Below are positions 52,967 through 63,524 of a stretch of DNA of 64,000 nt, one piece after another. A program made the translations under genes and the position numbers. A model generated the notes under the pieces. It ran no database searches. It was given only the letters and a program-made list of their open reading frames with translations, and was not told where the DNA came from. This DNA comes from JBBQVS01 sp964250805. Lineage in GTDB: Bacteria > Chloroflexota > Ktedonobacteria > Ktedonobacterales > Ktedonobacteraceae. Location: contig CAXUHG010000013.1 in NCBI GenBank assembly GCA_964250805.1, positions 1-64,000 of the forward strand. Direction: 5' to 3'. Position 1 is the stretch's first letter. Each line of letters begins with the position of its first letter.

Positions 52967-55786
52967 TTAGAGGTCGAGTCGCCAGACGCCGCGACCGTGA
53001 GTCGCGGCGTAGAGTACTCTACCACTTTCGGAGAGAGTGATACCATAGACAGCGACAACTGGTAGACCAGTCGCGGCTGGACGCCAGTAGGAGCCACCAG
53101 CCTTGACCGACGCGATACCGAAGTCGGTTGAGACATAGATGGTACCACTGATGCTATCGTAGGCAACGCCCGTGATGGGCTGATCGCCGAGATTGTGACT
53201 GATGTCCTTCCATGTCGCCGTCTTTGTCTGTGGGTTATAGACCACGTCGAAGACGTGCCCAGGTGTCGTGGGAGTGTAGGCACTATAGCCTGAGAACGAA
53301 ACATAGGCATGATATGGATTCTTGGAGTCTACAGCGATGCCGCTGATGAAACGGTTGGGCTGTGCAGCAGTGTCAATGCGTGTGAAGCTGACCGTTGTGG
53401 GATCAGTTGCATTAGCATTGTCAGAGATGAACAGGCGACCACCACGAGTCGCTGTCCACATTGTATTAGTGTTGCTAGGCGCACGCTTGATTGCAACGAC
53501 ATAGCTACCACCTTTATCCGCGCCAAAGGCTGTGCTGGTCAGGTCAGGACCCAACGGCACCCAGTCGCCGCATGGAGGATTGAAGACTGTACCTGTTTCG
53601 TTACAGTTTGCGTCAAGGTAGGCTTGTGAGCCACCGTTGTCGGTTGTGCGCCAGACGTGCTGGAGACCAACAAACATTGTGCCACTTGTCTTTGGATCAC
53701 CAATCAATGGCACGTAGAAGGACGCTGCCTCATTGCTCGCGGTGAGCGGGCTAGAGATGTAGTCCCAGGTGTTCGGACTCATGCTATTGAAGTTCACGTC
53801 GATGCTGGGTCCATAGTACGTATGCATACGCACATTCTGGTTGCCAACGTCAATGACGGATTGTCCACCGTCACCACCGACGGACTCGAACCAACTTGGC
53901 GATTGCGCTGAGTTGTACGACCATGTGCCGTTGTCCTGTGTTCCACCAATAACATCATTTTTGGGGTTCTTAGGATTGACGGTCACGCTCTGGAACTGTA
54001 GGTCTGCTAGACCGGCGTTCTCGCTATAAAGCGTGGTAGGAATGGCACTGAGCCATCTCTGGCAATCAGCGAGGTCAGTAGCACTAGTCAAACCACGCGT
54101 GGCACACTGAGCCGACTGATTGGAGAAGGTACCATCGGTGCGCACTAGGCCACCATCGGAACCCATGAACGCGATGTTGGGATTGTTAGGATCAAATGCA
54201 TATGCATGCTGATCGGGATGCAAACCCAACGGAGGCGACTGCGTGTCGTTGGTCATATCCGTGAAACTTACACCGGCGTTAGTAGAACGCATCACGGCTC
54301 TACCGTTAGAAGGTGGAGTAGCAGTGAAGATTTCAGCATACTGCATTGAGCCACCATACCAGACGGTATCAGGCTGTCCGGGAGGTGAGCTAATCCACAT
54401 ATCGTAGGAACACTGCGTCTCGCAGAAGTTGTACGAGTCGTAGCCGGTTGTACCAGGAGTTGGGCTAGAAAGCTTTATCCAACCGGGGTTGTTGGTACCA
54501 TCGGTGAGCGTTGATGCTGCGACGTTCGCGTTATCGACGCGATAGAAGTCAGCATTTGCGCTCGCAAGGTCGCCGAGGTAGATGCGCAGGTTGTTGCCCA
54601 TTGGCGCAAGTGCAAACTCAGTACGAGAGGTTGAACTGTTTGCAACCGTGCCGCCACCAGCGGAGGCGAAGATTTGCTCAAACTTCTTGTTTTCCAACTG
54701 GCGATACAGACCATAATCGAACATCGAGAAGTAGACGCGTGATGGTAAGCCAGCAGCAAGGCCAGTGCGGTCAAACACAATCTTGCTCACGCCACCTCGG
54801 AAAAAGTCGTTACCGTTAGGTGTACCTGGGTCTACGGTATCAGTCTGCTTGCTGAAGACCAGCGAGAATGTTTTACCACCGTTGATAGACTCGTAGAGAC
54901 CCACGACTGGTGCATCGGGCGGCGTGAAACGTCCACCGTTGACTGACGAAGCACCATGACGCGCCACAGCAGTCCCAATGAAAATGTGTTTTGAATTTAC
55001 AGGATCAACTGCGATTGCACCGATTGCGCGATTCTTCGCAGCGGCAATACTACCTGAGACCACGCGCCATGTCGTGCCGTAGTCGGTTGATTTGTAGAGA
55101 CCGACGCCTGCCTCGGAGTCACTCGAACCATTAGCCTCACCAGTACCAACGTAGAGAATTCTGCCGTCAGGAGTCGAGGGATCGATGAATAGCGAGCCGA
55201 TAGCATTGGAAGGAATACCATTGGAGGACCATACCCAACGCGGAGGCGTGGCAAGAGCATTGGTTGTTGCCCAGACACCACCACCAGCCGCACCAACCCA
55301 GGCACGACACGCCTGTGCTGTACAGGGAGACGCAATAACTAACGCCGTTTCGCGTCCCGAATTTGTCGTTTGGCGTCCTGTGTAAGTTACGATAGCAGGG
55401 ACGGTACCTACGACAGGACCATACTGCTTCCAGCTATTGCTACTGTTAGCAGCAACGCTGCTAGAGACACCAGCCCAGGAGTTGTAGGACTTTACCGCCT
55501 GATCGTAAGTGACATATTTACCAGGGTACGCTTGATTATCGTATTGTTCCTGTTCAGCACTTGCACCACTTACACTGGCATTGGGACCAGGAGTTGGGTT
55601 GTTATCGTCGTAGGCTCCATCACCATCATAGTTCGTGCTGAGAAAATGGTTGAAATGTGGGTGTACAGGCGGGTCCGCGAACGCTCCTGTCGAATGCATG
55701 TATGCAGTAGCAATGGCAATCACGAGCGTGATAACGGCGAAGCCGTACAGAAGGGAGTAGCGCGTTTTTTTTGTAAGACGTGCCAT
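52967..55786 (-). CDS. Large secreted beta-propeller protein (sortilin/BNR-like)
   Basis: Start ATG 55786 with GGAGGTC upstream; 939 aa. Signal anchor YSLLYGFAVITLVIAIATAY. The rest is blades with BNR/Asp-box features (KSTDYGTTWRVVSG, ESINGGKTFSLVFS, RSTNAGVSFTDM, VWRTTDNGG) and DPVNSKHIFIGTA-type repeats, as in VPS10/sortilin-like and sialidase-like propellers. No sialidase Arg triad is evident, so a glycan- or protein-binding surface role is as likely as hydrolysis. No C-terminal anchor. Confidence 0.8.
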   Translation of the reverse strand: MARLTKKTRYSLLYGFAVITLVIAIATAYMHSTGAFADPPVHPHFNHFLSTNYDGDGAYDDNNPTPGPNASVSGASAEQEQYDNQAYPGKYVTYDQAVKSYNSWAGVSSSVAANSSNSWKQYGPVVGTVPAIVTYTGRQTTNSGRETALVIASPCTAQACRAWVGAAGGGVWATTNALATPPRWVWSSNGIPSNAIGSLFIDPSTPDGRILYVGTGEANGSSDSEAGVGLYKSTDYGTTWRVVSGSIAAAKNRAIGAIAVDPVNSKHIFIGTAVARHGASSVNGGRFTPPDAPVVGLYESINGGKTFSLVFSKQTDTVDPGTPNGNDFFRGGVSKIVFDRTGLAAGLPSRVYFSMFDYGLYRQLENKKFEQIFASAGGGTVANSSTSRTEFALAPMGNNLRIYLGDLASANADFYRVDNANVAASTLTDGTNNPGWIKLSSPTPGTTGYDSYNFCETQCSYDMWISSPPGQPDTVWYGGSMQYAEIFTATPPSNGRAVMRSTNAGVSFTDMTNDTQSPPLGLHPDQHAYAFDPNNPNIAFMGSDGGLVRTDGTFSNQSAQCATRGLTSATDLADCQRWLSAIPTTLYSENAGLADLQFQSVTVNPKNPKNDVIGGTQDNGTWSYNSAQSPSWFESVGGDGGQSVIDVGNQNVRMHTYYGPSIDVNFNSMSPNTWDYISSPLTASNEAASFYVPLIGDPKTSGTMFVGLQHVWRTTDNGGSQAYLDANCNETGTVFNPPCGDWVPLGPDLTSTAFGADKGGSYVVAIKRAPSNTNTMWTATRGGRLFISDNANATDPTTVSFTRIDTAAQPNRFISGIAVDSKNPYHAYVSFSGYSAYTPTTPGHVFDVVYNPQTKTATWKDISHNLGDQPITGVAYDSISGTIYVSTDFGIASVKAGGSYWRPAATGLPVVAVYGITLSESGRVLYAATHGRGVWRLDL

Positions 55787-56567
55787 AGATTTGTTTTTGA
55801 CCTCCACAGCTTTGTGTTAGAGAGAAATAAAAACACTAAAAGAGACAAATTTACAATATTCGATGAAAAAAACTTAACGCCTCTGATAGAAGCGTATTCA
55901 GCAGTCTCCTTTCTCTAAAAAGTGTAAAAATGGGATATAGAGGGAAATATGTCCTCATTTATGCGTAAAAAAGCGGGCGGCACCCCAAAAATAGGTTAGT
56001 AGATACAGCAGGCAGAGTAAATAGTAGGTTGGTAATGATTAGGTGTCGAAATGGTGTATATTCTCTATATCAGGTTGAGAAATCTTAACCACATTTTAAA
56101 CACATCCTTTATCTGATGTTTGGTTGCAAGATACAAATGTGTGCCATAATAGGTAACATAGTCTGTTAGAAAGAGCCTTGTGACACCCTTCTGTACATGT
56201 TTAAGTCTGCATTTTTCAAAGGAGTTTGGGCACGAGGCAGGAAGACCGCAAAGATCAACACAATTCAAATAGCACGAACGTCGGTGGATGAGGTAGGAGG
56301 ACGGACGCCCACAAGGGGCGAGTCCCTACTATACTCTGCGTGCGTAGCACGCATAAGCGGTTTATAGTAAGGTGCGACCCCATAGGCGTTAACTTAACCC
56401 CAAAAGAGGTCTGTGGTGAGGCAAGGGCGCCCGCAAGGGGAACGCCCCTTGCGGGTGCCCTGGTCCCAATGATTCACTACGTTAATGCGTATGGGTGCGA
56501 CCCTTGTGGTCGCTCGTTGGTTCTGCTATACAACACAAACAATATAGATGAAGGAAAGGGATTCCCC
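55787..56567. other. Long gene-poor region with decayed hairpin repeats
   Basis: AT-rich without ORFs up to ~56290, then repeat debris: a degenerate foldback near 56296-56330 and a clean 17-bp hairpin at 56424-56461 (AGGGCGCCCGCAAGGGG, one mismatch), sharing its end with the hairpin at 25702. A GGTGCGACCC motif occurs at ~56370 and ~56493. The promoter of the HAD gene must lie here; AAGGAAAGGG is its ribosome site. Confidence 0.55.
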
Positions 56568-57251
56568 ATGCCAACACTCGTTTTTTTACTTGATGTGGAT
56601 AATACGCTACTCGACAACGATGATGTGAAGAAAGATTATGAGGAGCATTTGCGGGTTGAGCTGGGGCAAGCTTTAATGCAACGCTTCTGGGACATCTACG
56701 AACAGGTGCGTAGGGAGAGGAGTGTGGTTGACATTCCGCTTTCGCTCAAACGATTGCGTGAAGACGTACCGCTTTCGGAGCTAGACGAGCAGACATTTGA
56801 GCATGTAGAGTCGATTTTCTATAACTACCCCTTTGCCAACAAAGTGTACCCTCATGTGTTCGAGACGTTGGCCTATTTGAAAACAATCGGTACACCAGTC
56901 GTGGTTTCAGATGGCGATCTGGTTTTCCAGGTCCAGAAGATTACGAACAGCCATCTCAACGCCGCGGTTGATGGTCATGTGCTGATTTATACGCACAAGC
57001 AACAGCATATCGACGCTATTTTGAAGAGCTATCCCGCCGATCACTATGCGATGGTCGATGATAAGCCGCAGATACTCGTTGACTCGAAACATATTTTGGG
57101 CGACAAGTTGACCACCGTTTTTGTGAGGCAGGGCCATTATTCGCTAGAGCCATTTCCAGCGGGCTTCGTGCCGGATATCACGTTGCAACACATCGCAGAC
57201 CTGCAAAATATTACACGCGAGCAGTTCTTTACAACGAAACAACAATCATAA
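56568..57251 (+). CDS. HAD-superfamily hydrolase
   Basis: Start ATG 56568, chosen over upstream frame because that stretch is repeat debris; 227 aa. Motif I DVDNTLLDND, helical cap, motif II VVVSDGD, late acidic motif IV AMVDDKPQI. The DxD nucleophile pair supports phosphatase activity. Substrate unknown. The LURP-one gene follows 16 bases later. Confidence 0.85.
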   Translation: MPTLVFLLDVDNTLLDNDDVKKDYEEHLRVELGQALMQRFWDIYEQVRRERSVVDIPLSLKRLREDVPLSELDEQTFEHVESIFYNYPFANKVYPHVFETLAYLKTIGTPVVVSDGDLVFQVQKITNSHLNAAVDGHVLIYTHKQQHIDAILKSYPADHYAMVDDKPQILVDSKHILGDKLTTVFVRQGHYSLEPFPAGFVPDITLQHIADLQNITREQFFTTKQQS

Positions 57252-57267
57252 TAGGAGAAACAAAGAG

Positions 57268-57765
57268 ATGCGTTATCATATGCGCGAGCGTGCGTGGAGC
57301 TTGACCGAGGCGTTCGTCATTCGCGACGATGCAGGCAATGCCGTACTTGAGGTGCGTGGCAAGTTTTTTCACATCGGCGACAACCTCATAATGTTTGATC
57401 GCTACTCAGGGCAAGAGGTTGCCCAAATCAAGCAGCACGTCATCTCGCTGTTGCCGCGTTATGAGATTTACCGCAATGGGCAACAGTGGGCAGATGTGCA
57501 TGAGCAGTTTCGACTCTTCGGGGAACGCTTCAAGGTTCAGGGCAACAACGGTATGGTCTTTCACGTCGATGGCGACATATGGCACTGGAATTTCACTATC
57601 AGCGATGCCAATGGCAATCTGATGGGCAATGTCGGGCGACAGTTCTCAATCTTCCGTGATAGTTACGCCGTTGACGTTGCCCCCGGTGTTGATGCACCAT
57701 TTGTTCTGGCACTTGCAATAGTGATTGAGATGGTGAAAGAGCATCACGAGCGTAAAGATGATTAA
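57268..57765 (+). CDS. LURP-one/YxjI-like protein
   Basis: 165 aa, tubby-C-terminal-like beta barrel around a central helix: FVIRDDAGNAVLEVRGKFF, IMFDRYSGQEVAQIKQ, PRYEIYRNGQQWADV, SDANGNLMGNVGRQFSIFRD, VLALAIVIEMV. Function in bacteria unknown; a membrane-lipid or stress role is suggested for the family. GGAGAAAC precedes the ATG. Confidence 0.88.
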   Translation: MRYHMRERAWSLTEAFVIRDDAGNAVLEVRGKFFHIGDNLIMFDRYSGQEVAQIKQHVISLLPRYEIYRNGQQWADVHEQFRLFGERFKVQGNNGMVFHVDGDIWHWNFTISDANGNLMGNVGRQFSIFRDSYAVDVAPGVDAPFVLALAIVIEMVKEHHERKDD

Positions 57766-57838
57766 GAGCTAAATAACACATAAAAAAGCATGATAGCGAC
57801 GGTGTCGCTATCATGCTTTTTTATGTGTTATTTAGCTC
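57766..57838. terminator. 35-bp perfect hairpin spanning a stop codon
   Basis: Arms 57766-57800 and 57804-57838, three-base loop, with internal A and T runs. The left arm begins after the LURP-one stop and the right arm contains the stop of the alpha-mannosidase gene (57828-57830). Confidence 0.88.
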
Positions 57839-60800
57839 CTTCAAATCCCACACGAAACGTCTTTATCTCGAAGGGTCGTACCTGAAACGCGAAATTATTC
57901 TCGGTGTAGGCTACATCCTGTAGCGGTGCCTCCAACAGATTGCATTCCTGTGCAGCACTAATCGTATTAGCGAACGTCAGCGTACCACCTCCGCGCTGAT
58001 TATGTGCCTCGTACAGTCGTACAATCAGTCCATTGCCATCTTCGGCGGGCTTGACCGTATCTATAACGACATGCTCACAATCGGTATAAACTAGCGAATA
58101 GGCTTCTATTGTGAGTATGTCACTAGGCTGTACGTCATCATCCAAGGCAGCATTAGGGTTCTGGTTACGCTTCGATGTTGCCTCAGAAGGTGCGCTCAAG
58201 ACAAAGGCAGGTGCATTCAATTCATATGCGTGGCGCACAGTCTGAGCATCACGCCAATCGCCTTGATGGGGCAATAGGCTGTAGGTGAAGCGATGAATGC
58301 CCTGATCAGCGTCGGGGTCTGGATAGACGCCAGATTTGAGCAGCGTCAGGCGTAACACGTTATCGTGGCAGTCATGCCCATATTTGCAATCGTTGAGCAA
58401 GCTAAAGCCATAATCACCTTCGCTTACATCGGCCCAGCGATGAGCGCAGACCTCGAAACGTGCCATATCCCACGAGGTGTTGCGATGCGTCGGACGCTCA
58501 ACGCTACCAAATTGAATCTCGTAGGTTGCGCGTGTACTGTTGATTGCCAATGGGAAGACAGCTTTCAGCACCGTTTGATGCTCGTGCCAATCAATCTCTG
58601 TGGCAATGTCGATACGCGGTGAGCTACGCCAGAGCGAGACACGTTGAGTGATGCGCGATTTCAGATAGGAGCGTTCGATCTCAACACACACACGCACAGG
58701 TCCCTCTTCAAGAATACGCATAGTAGGAGCATTGTGTAAGGGATAGGGTTTCTCCTCATAATAGATGTCGATATCCCACGCATCGAAGTTCAAAGGGCGA
58801 TCTTCATAAGCAATCAACTGATTGCCTGTCTGCCCTGAGATAAAGACTTCACGCTCCGCATGCTTATCGTACAAACGCTGTATCTCTCCGTGTGCGTCAA
58901 GCGTCAATTCGTAGTAGGTATTTTGTAGCGTGATATGCCCCGCATCGGTTGTGCCAACCGAACAGGTCTGTTCTATTGATTCATCAGGAGCAATGCTTGG
59001 TTCCGAAAAGATACTCACACCACAGGGTGGCATAGAGACGCCATCAACAAGTACAATTTCGTTGCCATCCCAATCCGTCGTCTTTTGCGTCTCGTTTACA
59101 TCAGCCATAGTAGAGCCGACGATTTGCAACGGTTCGGTCCGTTCCCAAGGAAGCGTGTTGAAAAAGGCGATGCCTCGTTCATTCAAACCGAATTGTTTGC
59201 TCAAGACAGCGAGAGCCTCGCTTCGTACCTCTTCTCCGACAATGCGAGCTTCGGCATAGATACGCTCGGCATCCTCATAAACCTCATGAATAGAGGAACC
59301 GGGGAGGACATCGTGAAACTGGTTGAGCAGCAGGAGTCGCCGTCCCCCGTTGAGAAATTCCTGGCGTGAAGGCATGCCGTAGAGACTCGCCCATGCGCTG
59401 AGCAGCTCGACCTCACGGTAGAAGATTTCCGAGCGACGGTTCAGTTGTTTCATACGCGCCTGCGAAGTGTAGGTGCCACGATGATATTCAAGATATAGCT
59501 CGCCGACCCAGCGCGGCAGTTGCGGATTATCCCAAACACGTTCGTACAACCGCGAGAAGTAGCTATCAACCGTCCCCCAGCGTACAACAGGAAAGTTCGG
59601 CATGTCGGCAAGTACCTGCGAGGTTTGCAACATCTCTTCAGTTGGACCACCCCCACCATCTCCCCAACCAGCTAGATAGAGCAGTTTATCGTTCAAGGCT
59701 TGTTGNNNNNNNNNNNNNNNNNNNNNNNNNNNNNNNNNNNNNNNNNNNNNNNNNNNNNNNNNNNNNNNNNNNNNNNNNNNNNNNNNNNNNNNNNNNNNNN
59801 NNNNNCCCCACCATCTCCCCAACCAGCTAGATAGAGCAGTTTATCGTTCAAGGCTTGTTGACGATAATTCTGCCATGTTCCAGTCATATCCTTTGGGCGC
59901 AACGGTCCATTATACGTATAGTAGGTTGCTGAATAGACATCAGGGGCGGTGACGAAATGAGTCAATACTTCGGAGCCGTCAATACCACGCCAACGGAAGG
60001 TGTCACAGGGCATACGGTTAAACTGATTCCAGCTAATCTTTGTGGTCATGAAGAGTGGGATGTCGCAACCACGCATAATCTGTGGCAGAGCAGCACTGTA
60101 ACCAAATACATCAGGTAGCCAGACATGATGCGGAGTGACGCCGAACTCTTGTTGTGTGAAGCGTGTCCCTTGCATAATTTGACGCACAAGAGACTCACCG
60201 GAGGGAAGATTGCAGTCTGCCTCGACCCACATGGCTCCTGCAAGCTCGAAGCGACCTTCGGCGACGCGCTGCTTCACGCGCTCGTACATTTCTGGGGCAT
60301 CTTCTTTAAGCCACTGGAGAACCTGTGGTTGGCTCTGGCTATAATGAAACTGTGGGTAACGCTCCATCAGGTTGAGGACGGTTGAGACAGTATGGGCAAT
60401 CTTCTGACGCGTTCTCCAATAAGGCCACATCCAGCCCACGTCAAGGTGCGCATGTCCACTTAACGTAATTTCTGGTTGTGCGCCTGCTTCTGGATACTCA
60501 AGCAAGGCTGTCTGTAGATAGTCATAGGCCGAGGACGCTGAGACAAGAAAGCGTTCGCTGTCCCAACCTTCACGTAAATCGAGCATAGTATAGGTAGTGT
60601 TGAGTTGTTCAAGCAGAGCATGACGAACAAGACTCTGCTCGCTCATCGTTTCCAGACTATCGAAAATAGTATGCATCAGAAAATACAATTGCCAGAGAGC
60701 AACGTTTCTGTGCCGTAGCGTCAAGCCGTCAAACGGTTGCGGGACACTGGTGTAAGCCTGAATTGTGATCGTGTGAGGTTGCCCATCGTATACCTGTTCC

Positions 60801-61168
60801 GGTAGCAAGAGAAAGGAATGTCGATAATCTAAGCCGCCAATAGCGCGACCATCGAAAAAAACGGTTGCCTCGACGAGTAAGAGTAGACTATCATCATTGC
60901 TGGTATTCCAGGCCAGGTGCAACGTCGTGGGTTCAGTTTGGGTGGGCAGTTCAAATGCAAGCCAACTTGTGCTATGGATTTTACCCCATTCATTGCCCTT
61001 TTCTAACGAATGCCATTGTGTCGTATCAGTAAACGGAGATGACGGAGGTGGCGTCATCGGACCTGAAGCAGAGGCGATATAGATAGAAGTGACGGGTATC
61101 TCCCGACCCTCGGCGACATTTCCCAGTTCGGCGATACGTGACCCAAGTTTGCGTGGAGTAAGCGACAT
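57828..61168 (-). CDS. GH38 alpha-mannosidase (interrupted only by an assembly gap)
   Basis: Two open frames flank 100 N (59706-59805). Both sides of the gap carry the same 55 bases, so it is a contig overlap; removing 155 nt gives one frame of 1,061 aa. GH38 features: HAHLDVGWMWPYW (~240, metal site HxD), LPDVFGYS (~353, nucleophile Asp), the central TWDR-like helical segment and a large C-terminal beta region (to VGFEGAK). It hydrolyses alpha-mannosides, probably cytosolic as no signal is present. AAGGAA precedes the ATG. Confidence 0.88.
59651..59860. other. 100-N scaffold gap with duplicated 55-base flanks
   Basis: 59651-59705 and 59806-59860 are identical. The N run is a placeholder between overlapping contigs, not missing sequence. 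Confidence 0.9.
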
Positions 61169-61366
61169 ACAAGATTCCTTCCGTTGCTGTTCTTTGCCTT
61201 ATATTTATGTAAGGCATAGGATAGAGATAGTGTATGTCTTACATTTTGTTCGCGTCAAGGGAGTGAACGAAGAAAATATGATAAACGAATGTCGTTCCTA
61301 TACGTTTGTTTTGTGATATAGTAAAGGTACATCGTTATAGCATAACACAAGACAAGTACAGGTGGC

Positions 61367-61948
61367 ATGCATGGCGACACAAAATCGACAATAAGGGGCG
61401 GAGACGAGGTTCATTCTCGTCACCAATGTATACATTTATCTATGAAGCAAGCCAAAAAAGCATATGTTCAGCTTAGTATCGAAGCCCAGAAAGCGTTATT
61501 TGTAGACGTTCATCATCGTAGTACGATTGAAGCGTGCGGCGTTTTGCTTGGCATGATAGATGAGCAAGGAAACTGGCACGTCGAGCAGGCGTATCCGTTA
61601 CGCAATATTTTCACGTCGCCCGTCTATTTCGAGTTCGCGCCCGAAGACCTGCTGAGCGTTGAAATGGAGCATCCAGACAGCATTATTGGTGTCTATCATA
61701 GTCATCCAACGGGCTTCGCGGATGCTAGCAGTACGGATCGTGAAAATATGAAGCGTGTGAATAAAGAGCAACAGATTCCGTGGGTGTGGTGCATTATTCG
61801 CGGCCCCTTCAATGATGCATCGGAACAGAATCAGGGAGGACGCATTACACCACCGTTGATACACGCGTATCATCATTATGAGCAAGAGGGGTTGCTGAGA
61901 ATTCCCATTCGTACTGAAGAGTCCGAAAATAATAAGACAAGTAGCTAA
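61367..61948 (+). CDS. JAB/MPN (JAMM) metallopeptidase
   Basis: Up to 193 aa; ATG 61442 is an alternative start, and the domain begins about residue 30. JAMM motif: Glu in EACGVLLG, then YHSHPTGFADASSTD (HxHx7SxxD), complete. Such proteins cleave isopeptide bonds next to ubiquitin-like or sulfur-carrier proteins, or cysteine-synthase carriers (Mec+). No ThiS/MoaD gene is adjacent. Confidence 0.86.
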   Translation: MHGDTKSTIRGGDEVHSRHQCIHLSMKQAKKAYVQLSIEAQKALFVDVHHRSTIEACGVLLGMIDEQGNWHVEQAYPLRNIFTSPVYFEFAPEDLLSVEMEHPDSIIGVYHSHPTGFADASSTDRENMKRVNKEQQIPWVWCIIRGPFNDASEQNQGGRITPPLIHAYHHYEQEGLLRIPIRTEESENNKTSS

Positions 61949-62042
61949 TCCAGTAGTCAGTGCTTTTCAAATGCGTTATAATACGCCTCATAGGGCACAT
62001 CGAAAGATGTAACTCACTCCTAGAGCAAGGATGAAATCACAC

Positions 62043-63317
62043 ATGAAATGTCCAAGATGTGGAAATGAGGTTAGCGCAGACGAGGCATTCTGTGGGCAAT
62101 GCGGCTTACCTACTGCACCTCAAGCAGCACCTCCAACAGCAATGGTTCAGATGCCGCCCCCACAAAGTGGACACTTGAATTCGTATCCAACTCAGAGTGT
62201 TTCTGGACCACAAAATCCTGCAAATCAAGCACCATTTACCAATACCCAAAGCCCACCCTTGCAGCAACAATTCTCAGCACCGACACCGCCGACGCAGGCA
62301 CCAGCTTCGCGTCAACAAACAGGCTTTTACCAGGACGCAACGGAAGCAATTTCGGTTCTTCCCAATAATCCCAATGTGCCACAGCAACAGCCATTTTCGC
62401 CTATGCCGCCAACATCCTATCCGCAACAAGGGACTCCTATCTCATATCCCCAAGGAACACCAGGACAATATAACTACCAGCCAAATCAGCAGCCTCTCTC
62501 GTCGCAGCCTCATGCCATGCAGAGTGCGAATTATGCACGACAGGCGTACCCACCGCAACCAATGCAGACAAGTCAAAACTATACTCGCGACGGACGAAAA
62601 ATACCTCTACCACCTCAGAAGCAGCAGAATGGTGCAATCGTCTTTATCGTCAGTATCTGTCTTGTCGTTGCGCTGCTGAGCGCGGTCGGAGTAGCAACGC
62701 TCTATGCTATGAGAAGTCACACTCCAACACCACAAAATCAGCCGGTACAAAGTGTTGCGCCAACAGCAACACTTGCTCCTACTCCGACACTCGCGCCAAC
62801 AATGGCGCCAACTGATACACCGATACCAACGGCGACCACGCCACCAGCAACACCGCCACCCGATACCAACTTTGTATATTGTGGGCAACCATGCGCGACT
62901 GATGGCTTCTCGACAGAATATCCGCAGACGTGGGTAGCAGCACCACTCGCTTCTGGTACACAGGGAATACAATTTGCTAATCCTGCCGCCGTGGATCAAT
63001 CGGCTGTTTTCAAAGCTCTGGGACCAACTGCAGGGGCACCAAATGATATTGTGCAGATGGACTTACAACAAAACTTTATGAGCAAGAGTGGCTATACCGT
63101 TGTCACTCCCAACTCTACCGTGCATATCGGTGGAGAGACATGGTTTCGAGAGGTCATTACCTATCAAGGAACTGGGCAGACAGAATACGTCGAGGTATAC
63201 GGCGATGTCCACCAGGGAAAGGGCTTTATCTTAGAGTTACAAGCCTCCCAGGATCAGTTTCCAGGAGTGAATACACAATACTTTGAAAATATCACGGGAC
63301 GTTTCCTGTTTCTCTAA
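62043..63317 (+). CDS. Zinc-ribbon, Gln/Pro-rich, single-pass membrane protein
   Basis: Start ATG 62043 preferred (AAGG too near the earlier ATG); ~424 aa. N-terminal zinc ribbon CPRCG...CGQCG, a Pro/Gln/Tyr-rich disordered cytoplasmic part to ~195, a helix AIVFIVSICLVVALLSAVGV, a Thr/Pro-rich stalk, then a folded outer domain (FVYCGQPCATDGFSTEYPQT...FLFL), PsbP/lipoprotein-like in outline. Function unknown; the layout is of an envelope sensor or assembly protein. Confidence 0.7.
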   Translation: MKCPRCGNEVSADEAFCGQCGLPTAPQAAPPTAMVQMPPPQSGHLNSYPTQSVSGPQNPANQAPFTNTQSPPLQQQFSAPTPPTQAPASRQQTGFYQDATEAISVLPNNPNVPQQQPFSPMPPTSYPQQGTPISYPQGTPGQYNYQPNQQPLSSQPHAMQSANYARQAYPPQPMQTSQNYTRDGRKIPLPPQKQQNGAIVFIVSICLVVALLSAVGVATLYAMRSHTPTPQNQPVQSVAPTATLAPTPTLAPTMAPTDTPIPTATTPPATPPPDTNFVYCGQPCATDGFSTEYPQTWVAAPLASGTQGIQFANPAAVDQSAVFKALGPTAGAPNDIVQMDLQQNFMSKSGYTVVTPNSTVHIGGETWFREVITYQGTGQTEYVEVYGDVHQGKGFILELQASQDQFPGVNTQYFENITGRFLFL

Positions 63318-63341
63318 CGGTGTACGATTCGACGATATTTT

Positions 63342-63473
63342 GTAGGGACCAGATGTATCACGTCCGCCGCGTGATTTATCACGCGAGATCGTATCCAGTA
63401 CGGCTTGTATCTGTGTTTCATGAGGATTTCGCTCAATGAATTGAGCAACGGACGCGATACATCTGGTCCCTAC
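63342..63473. repeat. Foldback repeat, GTAGGGACC family, long-loop type
   Basis: 25-bp arms 63342-63366 and 63449-63473, one mismatch. Interior dyads GTGATTTATCACG and CGCTCAATGAATTGAGC are the same as in the 6621-6764 element. Lies between the zinc-ribbon gene and the next CDS. Confidence 0.85.
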
Positions 63474-63524
63474 GGAAAATCGCCAAATAGAGATGGGAAG
63501 AATGATAAATAGATCGGAAAACTT

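Noticed and set aside
56340..56567. N-terminal extension of the HAD hydrolase
   Set aside because: Encoded by repeat debris; the ATG at 56568 has a strong ribosome site and starts right before motif I.
59651..59860. Tandem duplication inside the mannosidase gene
   Set aside because: Identical flanks of exactly 100 N indicate overlapping contig ends rather than a biological duplication.
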